From: Niveispirillum sp. SYP-B3756
Lineage (GTDB): Bacteria; Pseudomonadota; Alphaproteobacteria; Azospirillales; Azospirillaceae
NCBI RefSeq assembly: GCF_009495745.1
Contig: NZ_WIDQ01000003.1
Coordinates: forward strand, 496,001-560,000
Direction of reading: 5' to 3'
DNA length: 64,000 nucleotides
Positions within the stretch are counted from its first letter, which is position 1, and each line of letters opens with the position of its first letter. Below, in pieces: positions 60,023 to 64,000 of the stretch. The position numbers were made by a program, and so were the translations under genes. The notes under the pieces were generated by a model. The model was not told the DNA's origin and did no database searches. It worked only from the letters and a program-made list of their open reading frames with translations.

Positions 60023-60904
60023 TCAGGCCAGCCGCTGCTCCACCGCCGCCGACTTGATGGCCTTTTGCAGCTTCTCGAACGCCCGCACCTCAATCTGGCG
60101 CACGCGTTCGCGGCTGATGCCATATTGGGTGGACAGGTCTTCCAGGGTGGTCGGTTCATCCCGCAGGCGGCGTTCCGCCAGGATATGCCGTTCGCGCTCG
60201 TTCAGCGACTTCATGGCGTTGGCCAGCAAGGCCTGACGCTTGCCCAGTTCCTGCTGTTCGCCCAGGCGGATTTCCTGGCTGTCCGTTTCATCCACCAGCC
60301 AATCCTGCCACTCCCCCTCGCCATCCACGCGCAGCGGCGCGTTCAGCGAATGGTCGGCGGCGGCCAGCCGGCGGTTCATCGACACCACATCTTCTTCCGG
60401 CACATCCAGCGTCTGGGCGATCTTGGTCACCGTTTCGGGGGCCAGATCGCCCTCATCGATGGCCTGCATCTGGCCCTTCAGCTTGCGCAGGTTGAAGAAC
60501 AGCTTCTTCTGCGCCGCCGTGGTGCCCATTTTCACCAGCGACCAGCTATGCAGAATATATTCCTGAATGGCGGCCCTGATCCACCACATGGCATAGGTGG
60601 CTAGCCGGAAGCCCCGCTCGGGGTCGAACCGCTTGACCGCCTGCATCATGCCGACATTGCCCTCGGAGATCAGTTCCGACACCGGCAGACCGTAGCCGCG
60701 ATAGCCCATGGCGATCTTGGCGACCAGACGCAGATGGCTGGTGACCAGGCGATGGGCGGCCTTGGTGTCCTCATGCTCCCGCCAGCTCTTGGCCAGCATA
60801 TATTCCTCTTCCGGCTGGAGCATCGGGAACTGCCGGATTTCGGTCAGGTAGCGGGACAGGTTGCTTTCAGAACTGACAACCGGAATGGCGGGTACGCTCG
60901 GCAT
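60023..60904 (-). CDS. rpoH: RNA polymerase sigma factor RpoH (sigma-32)
   Basis: This heat-shock sigma factor directs transcription of chaperone and protease genes. It is 293 residues. Region 2 is SHLRLVAKIAMGYRGYGLPV then RFDPERGFRLATYAMWWIRA, and the RpoH box is QKKLFFNLRKLKGQ. Region 4 has LERE-like SLNERERHILAERRL and YGISRERVRQIEVRAFEKLQ. The ATG at 60902-60904 follows AAGGGGGA by seven nt; a second ATG six bases upstream is too close to it. The mRNA 5' end may be structured as in other rpoH genes, but I did not see a clear thermometer stem. Confidence 0.96.
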   Translation of the reverse strand: MPSVPAIPVVSSESNLSRYLTEIRQFPMLQPEEEYMLAKSWREHEDTKAAHRLVTSHLRLVAKIAMGYRGYGLPVSELISEGNVGMMQAVKRFDPERGFRLATYAMWWIRAAIQEYILHSWSLVKMGTTAAQKKLFFNLRKLKGQMQAIDEGDLAPETVTKIAQTLDVPEEDVVSMNRRLAAADHSLNAPLRVDGEGEWQDWLVDETDSQEIRLGEQQELGKRQALLANAMKSLNERERHILAERRLRDEPTTLEDLSTQYGISRERVRQIEVRAFEKLQKAIKSAAVEQRLA

Positions 60905-61040
60905 GGTCATTCCCCCTTCATGGGCTTGATACCCCCGTCCGGCCCTGACAAGGCACCGGCGGCGGCCAGCATTGCAGAATGCGGCGATGCGCAACGGATA
61001 CCGGCCATGGCGGCCCGGCGGTTGTTGCGCACCGCCGCCA

Positions 61041-62132
61041 TTATAGCGTTTCCAGGGACTGGATTAAGCCCCTGAAATCATCCGGTAACACAGTTTCGAA
61101 ACGCAGCCGCTCACCGGTGGCCGGATGGATGAACTCAATGGCTGCTGCGTGCAGGGCCTGACGCGGAAATCCGTTCAGCGCCTGCTTTTGCCCTTCCGAC
61201 ACGCCGCGCGTGCGGCCGGGGCGGATGCGGCCATAAACCTGATCGCCCACCAGCGGGTGGCCGATATGGGTCATGTGGACGCGGATCTGGTGGGTGCGCC
61301 CTGTCAGCAGCTTACATTCCACCAAGGAAGCAGCCAGACCCAGCGGGCGCAAAACACTATAACGGGTGATGGCCGGCTTTCCGCCGCGTTCCAGCACCGC
61401 CATGCGTTTACGGTCGCTGGGATGGCGGCCGATATTGCCGCTGATCTCGCCTGCGCGCGGGTTGGGCACAGCCCAGACGACCGCCTGATAGGTGCGCGAC
61501 AGCGACCGGTCGGCGAACTGGGCCGACAGGCCCTGGTGGGCCTTGTCATTCTTGGCCACCACGATCAGGCCGCTGGTATCCTTGTCCAATCGGTGGACGA
61601 TGCCGGGCCGGCGCACCCCGCCAATGCCCGACAGGTCGGCCCCACAATGGTGCAGCAGGGCATTGACCAGCGTGCCATCATGGTTGCCGGCGGCGGGGTG
61701 CACCACCATGCCGGCCGGCTTGTCGATCACCAGCAGATACGCATCCTCATAAATGATCGACAGCGGGATATCCTGCGGCTGCGGCAGTGCCGGGGCGGAG
61801 GCCGGCACGGTGACATCATAGTGCTGGCCCTGTTTGACCCTGCGGGACGCGTCCAGTATGGTCTCACCGCCCGTGGCGACATGGCCCTGCGCAATCAGCG
61901 CCGCCAGCCGTGACCGCGACAGGCCGACCCCGGCCAATGCGTCGGCCAGTGCCCGATCCAGCCGGTCGCCCTCACGCGCCGGATCGATCAGCACCTGATG
62001 GAAACCAGCATTGCCCGCTTCGGCGGCGTCATCGGCGCCACCATCGACCAGGTCGTCATCCAGATCGTCAAAGTCCAGCCCGGCCCCAAGGCCGGCTGTC
62101 TCCAACGCAGGAAGTGCGGTACGTGCGGACAC
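61041..62132 (-). CDS. rluD: RluA-family pseudouridine synthase (RluD-like)
   Basis: This enzyme makes pseudouridine in 23S rRNA helix 69 in the RluD case. It is 363 residues from a GTG at 62130-62132 with GAGGAGAAG six bases upstream. An acidic N-terminal extension (residues 15-40: DFDDLDDDLVDGGADDAAEA) precedes an S4 domain (RLDRALADALAGVGLSRSRL). The catalytic aspartate is in GIVHRLDKDTSGLIVVAKND, and GRTHQIRVHMTHIGHPLVGD is the RluA signature. RluC-type substrate choice cannot be excluded. It lies 136 nt upstream of rpoH and overlaps the next gene's start. Confidence 0.92.
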   Translation of the reverse strand: MSARTALPALETAGLGAGLDFDDLDDDLVDGGADDAAEAGNAGFHQVLIDPAREGDRLDRALADALAGVGLSRSRLAALIAQGHVATGGETILDASRRVKQGQHYDVTVPASAPALPQPQDIPLSIIYEDAYLLVIDKPAGMVVHPAAGNHDGTLVNALLHHCGADLSGIGGVRRPGIVHRLDKDTSGLIVVAKNDKAHQGLSAQFADRSLSRTYQAVVWAVPNPRAGEISGNIGRHPSDRKRMAVLERGGKPAITRYSVLRPLGLAASLVECKLLTGRTHQIRVHMTHIGHPLVGDQVYGRIRPGRTRGVSEGQKQALNGFPRQALHAAAIEFIHPATGERLRFETVLPDDFRGLIQSLETL

Positions 62133-62524
62133 TGAAACTTCTCCTCATCCTCGGGGCCCTGGTGATTGCTGCGGGCTTCGCATTCCTTGGCTACGAAGTC
62201 TACAAGCGTTCGACCGACCCCGACCATCCGCGTAAATTCAGCGAACGGTTCGGCACCAAGCAGCCAGCGCCGGACGCCACCAGCCCCAACCCGAACCCCG
62301 CCGCCCCACCGACCAAGGCCGGCGAACCGGTGGCCGTTGGGCCGCTGACCGCCACCCCGCTGGCCCTGCCCGCCGGGGCAGAGCTGTTGCCGGGTCTGGC
62401 CAGTATCGGCGGGCGGATCGCCCTGCAGGTGCGCCAGCCCGATGGGCGGGTGCAGGTTCTGCTGGTTGATCCACGCGATGGGACATCCCATCTGCTTGTC
62501 ACCACCACGCCGGCCAGCCCTTGA
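62123..62524 (+). CDS. DUF6476-like single-pass membrane protein
   Basis: This 133-residue protein has one N-terminal helix (LKLLLILGALVIAAGFAFLG), a Pro-rich spacer (residues about 45-75) and a C-terminal beta-type region (GRIALQVRQPDGRVQVLLVD). It resembles the small DUF6476 proteins often next to rluD in alphaproteobacteria; function unknown. The GTG at 62123-62125 is chosen because AGGAAG lies eight bases upstream. It is divergent from rluD with ten bases of the two reading frames overlapping at the start codons. Confidence 0.7.
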   Translation: MRTLKLLLILGALVIAAGFAFLGYEVYKRSTDPDHPRKFSERFGTKQPAPDATSPNPNPAAPPTKAGEPVAVGPLTATPLALPAGAELLPGLASIGGRIALQVRQPDGRVQVLLVDPRDGTSHLLVTTTPASP

Positions 62525-62613
62525 TCCTCTTGTGACAAAATGCGGGCCGACCGACGCCTGTTGCCGTGATTCATGTCACAGGCAACCCCACTTTCCGCTG
62601 GATCAAACGTTAA

Positions 62614-63642
62614 ATGAATTTCATGTCGGATAATGTGGCGGGTGCCGCACCGGAAATCATGGCGGCGCTGCTGGCCGCCAATGCAGGGACCGCCCCCTCC
62701 TATGGGGCCGATGCCATCAGCAAGCGGCTGGAGCAGCGCTTTGCCGATCTGTTCGGCCGGCCGGTGGCAATATTCCCGGTGGCCACCGGCACAGCCGCCA
62801 ATGCCCTGGCACTGGCCCAGTTCACCCCACCCTGGGGTTCCGTCTATTGCCATGCCGAGGCGCATATCCAGGCCGATGAATGCGGCGCACCGGAAATGTT
62901 CACCGGCGGGGCCAAGCTGGTGCCCCTGCCCGGCCCGCATGGTAAATTATTGCCGGAGACCCTGGCCGCCGCCCTGGACCGGGCACCGAAGGGCTTTGTC
63001 CATGCCGTACAGCCGGCCGCCCTGTCGCTGACCCAGGCGACGGAGGCCGGGACCGTCTATCGCCCCGACGAAGTGGCCGCCCTGGCGGACATCGCCCACC
63101 GCCATGGCTTGTCGGTCCATATGGATGGGGCGCGTTTCGCCAATGCCGTTTCCCATCTGGGCTGCGATCCGGCAGAGGTGACATGGCGGGCGGGCGTGGA
63201 TGCGCTTTCCTTCGGTGCCACCAAGAACGGGGCCTTAGGTGCGGAGGCGGTGATCTTCTTTGATCCCGCTAAGGCAGTGGATTTCGCCTATCGCCGCAAG
63301 CGGTCCGCTCATCTTTTCTCCAAGATGCGGTTCCTGTCCGCGCAGTTGGATGCCTATCTGGCGGACGGGTTATGGCTGCGGCTGGCCGCCCATGCCAATG
63401 CCATGGCTGCCCGTCTGGCCCAGGGGCTGGCGGCGCTGCCCGGCGTCACCCTGGCCCACCCGGTAGAAGCCAATGAGATCTTCGCCACCCTGCCAGAGGC
63501 AATGATCACCCATCTGCAGGCGCACGGTGCCGGCTTTTACCGCTGGGATGGGCAGGTCGTGCGGCTGGTCACGGCCTGGAACACACCGGCAGCCGATGCG
63601 GAGCATTTCCTGACGCTGGCGGCTTCGGCAGCAGAAAAATGA
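62614..63642 (+). CDS. Threonine aldolase-like PLP enzyme
   Basis: This 342-residue fold-type I PLP enzyme should cleave L-threonine or allo-threonine to glycine and acetaldehyde. MNFMSDNVAGAAPEIMAALL begins the family; PVATGTAANALALAQF binds PLP phosphate, HMDGARFANAVSHLG contains the Asp that pairs with the pyridine, and SFGATKNGALGAEAV holds the PLP lysine. Relatives include beta-eliminating lyases, so the substrate is not certain. It is a separate transcription unit before tRNA-Glu. Confidence 0.9.
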   Translation: MNFMSDNVAGAAPEIMAALLAANAGTAPSYGADAISKRLEQRFADLFGRPVAIFPVATGTAANALALAQFTPPWGSVYCHAEAHIQADECGAPEMFTGGAKLVPLPGPHGKLLPETLAAALDRAPKGFVHAVQPAALSLTQATEAGTVYRPDEVAALADIAHRHGLSVHMDGARFANAVSHLGCDPAEVTWRAGVDALSFGATKNGALGAEAVIFFDPAKAVDFAYRRKRSAHLFSKMRFLSAQLDAYLADGLWLRLAAHANAMAARLAQGLAALPGVTLAHPVEANEIFATLPEAMITHLQAHGAGFYRWDGQVVRLVTAWNTPAADAEHFLTLAASAAEK

Positions 63643-63713
63643 CGGGATGGTGAAAAAAGGGCTTGATCACACCCGACCAACCCTTTAAACACCCCCTCCA
63701 CCGCGAGGCTCTA

Positions 63714-63789
63714 GTCCCCATCGTCTAGAGGCCTAGGACACCGCCCTCTCACGGCGGTAACAGGGGTTCGAATCCCCTTGGGGACGCCA
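63714..63789 (+). tRNA. tRNA-Glu (CTC)
   Basis: This 76-nt cloverleaf begins GTCCCCATCGTCTAGAGG, has anticodon loop CTCTCAC (anticodon CTC) and encoded GCCA end. It is the only plus-strand tRNA in the window. Confidence 0.96.
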
Positions 63790-63807
63790 TCTCTTGCGTG
63801 TTTCTAC

Positions 63808-63841
63808 AAAAGCCCGGCTTTCAGCCGGGCTTTTGTCGTTT
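63808..63841 (+). terminator. Terminator after tRNA-Glu
   Basis: AAAAGCCCGGC and GCCGGGCTTTT pair around TTTCA and are followed by GTCGTTT. It lies 18 nt past the tRNA. Confidence 0.85.
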
Positions 63842-63876
63842 CTGCTTTGGCAAAAAAATCTACCGAAAAGTGGTAT

Positions 63877-63896
63877 ATCAACAGACCTCTGTTGAT
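63877..63896. promoter_or_regulatory. 20-bp palindrome, candidate operator
   Basis: ATCAACAGA-CC-TCTGTTGAT is a perfect inverted repeat in an AT-rich stretch, 70 bp upstream of the start of the last gene. Its size fits a dimeric regulator. No known consensus is recognised. Confidence 0.4.
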
Positions 63897-63966
63897 CGAC
63901 GTGTATATTTCACCCTAATATATCTGAAAGGATAGGTGTTCTAAAATTCTTCTAAAAGGTGATGCA

Positions 63967-64000
63967 ATGGATCTCAGTTCCAAAGTGGATTTGCCCGGCA
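63967..64000 (+). CDS. Start of an unidentified gene (partial)
   Basis: An ATG at 63967-63969, eight to nine bases after AAAGGTG, opens a frame MDLSSKVDLPG that runs off the window. Eleven residues are not enough to name it. The preceding 125 bp are AT-rich, unlike most of the window. Confidence 0.4.
   Translation, partial: MDLSSKVDLPG

Overview
The window is a GC-rich (about 65%) alphaproteobacterial chromosome segment, most likely from Rhodospirillales/Azospirillales. Supporting signs are a compact nuoA-N operon, the lon-hupB pair, an HdaA-type DnaA homologue, an RpoH-type sigma factor, and an aa3 oxidase subunit IV peptide. I see no CRISPR array, prophage, IS element or plasmid backbone. 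This is a core-genome stretch with a few accessory insertions.

Layout. 1-12.8 kb: complex I operon on the minus strand, nuoA (12.76 kb) to nuoM (cut by the left edge). 13.2-13.84 kb: three identical tRNA-Asp genes and a tRNA-Val, each unit with its own terminator. 14-16.8 kb: hupB and lon. 17-24.4 kb: oxidase subunit IV, a GNAT enzyme and purMN on the minus strand; on the plus strand DUF2066, a CDP-alcohol phosphatidyltransferase, an AI-2E family permease and hdaA; then a PTP-like phosphatase. 24.4-24.7 kb: three identical tRNA-Lys genes. 24.9-30.6 kb: the mreBCD-mrdA-rodA cell-shape cluster. 30.9-32.9 kb: leuA behind a long structured leader with a leucine-rich small ORF. 33-36.2 kb: an unknown coiled-coil protein divergent from a TonB-dependent receptor with a Fur-box-like operator. 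36.3-40.8 kb: ilvC-ilvH-ilvI and miaA. 41-50.7 kb: accessory region with an OpgC-like acyltransferase, an AT-rich unknown secreted protein, serB, a TauE/SafE permease, a PaiB-like protein, ChrA, a Tat-exported GH2 glycosidase, a MoxR ATPase, DUF5397-like and DUF2283 proteins, and a gene remnant ending at a REP-like palindrome. 51-64 kb: alaS, thiE, class I aldolase, an unknown protein, DUF481, dps, an MTA/SAH nucleosidase-like gene, AraC-GyrI regulator, rpoH, rluD, a DUF6476-like protein, a threonine aldolase, tRNA-Glu, and the first codons of another gene.

Functional links. nuoA-M makes one proton-pumping dehydrogenase. leuA and ilvCHI cover branched-chain amino acid synthesis. MreBCD, PBP2 and RodA form the elongasome. 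RpoH is the expected activator of lon.

Best novelty candidates: (i) a multi-hairpin repeat present twice (54468-54584 on plus, 57246-57385 on minus) whose stems differ by compensatory changes; (ii) the putative leuA leader peptide with two rare CTA codons just before an 11-bp stem that contains its stop codon; (iii) a 33-bp in-frame tandem duplication inside the paiB-like gene; (iv) the AT-rich orphan gene at 42216-42800.
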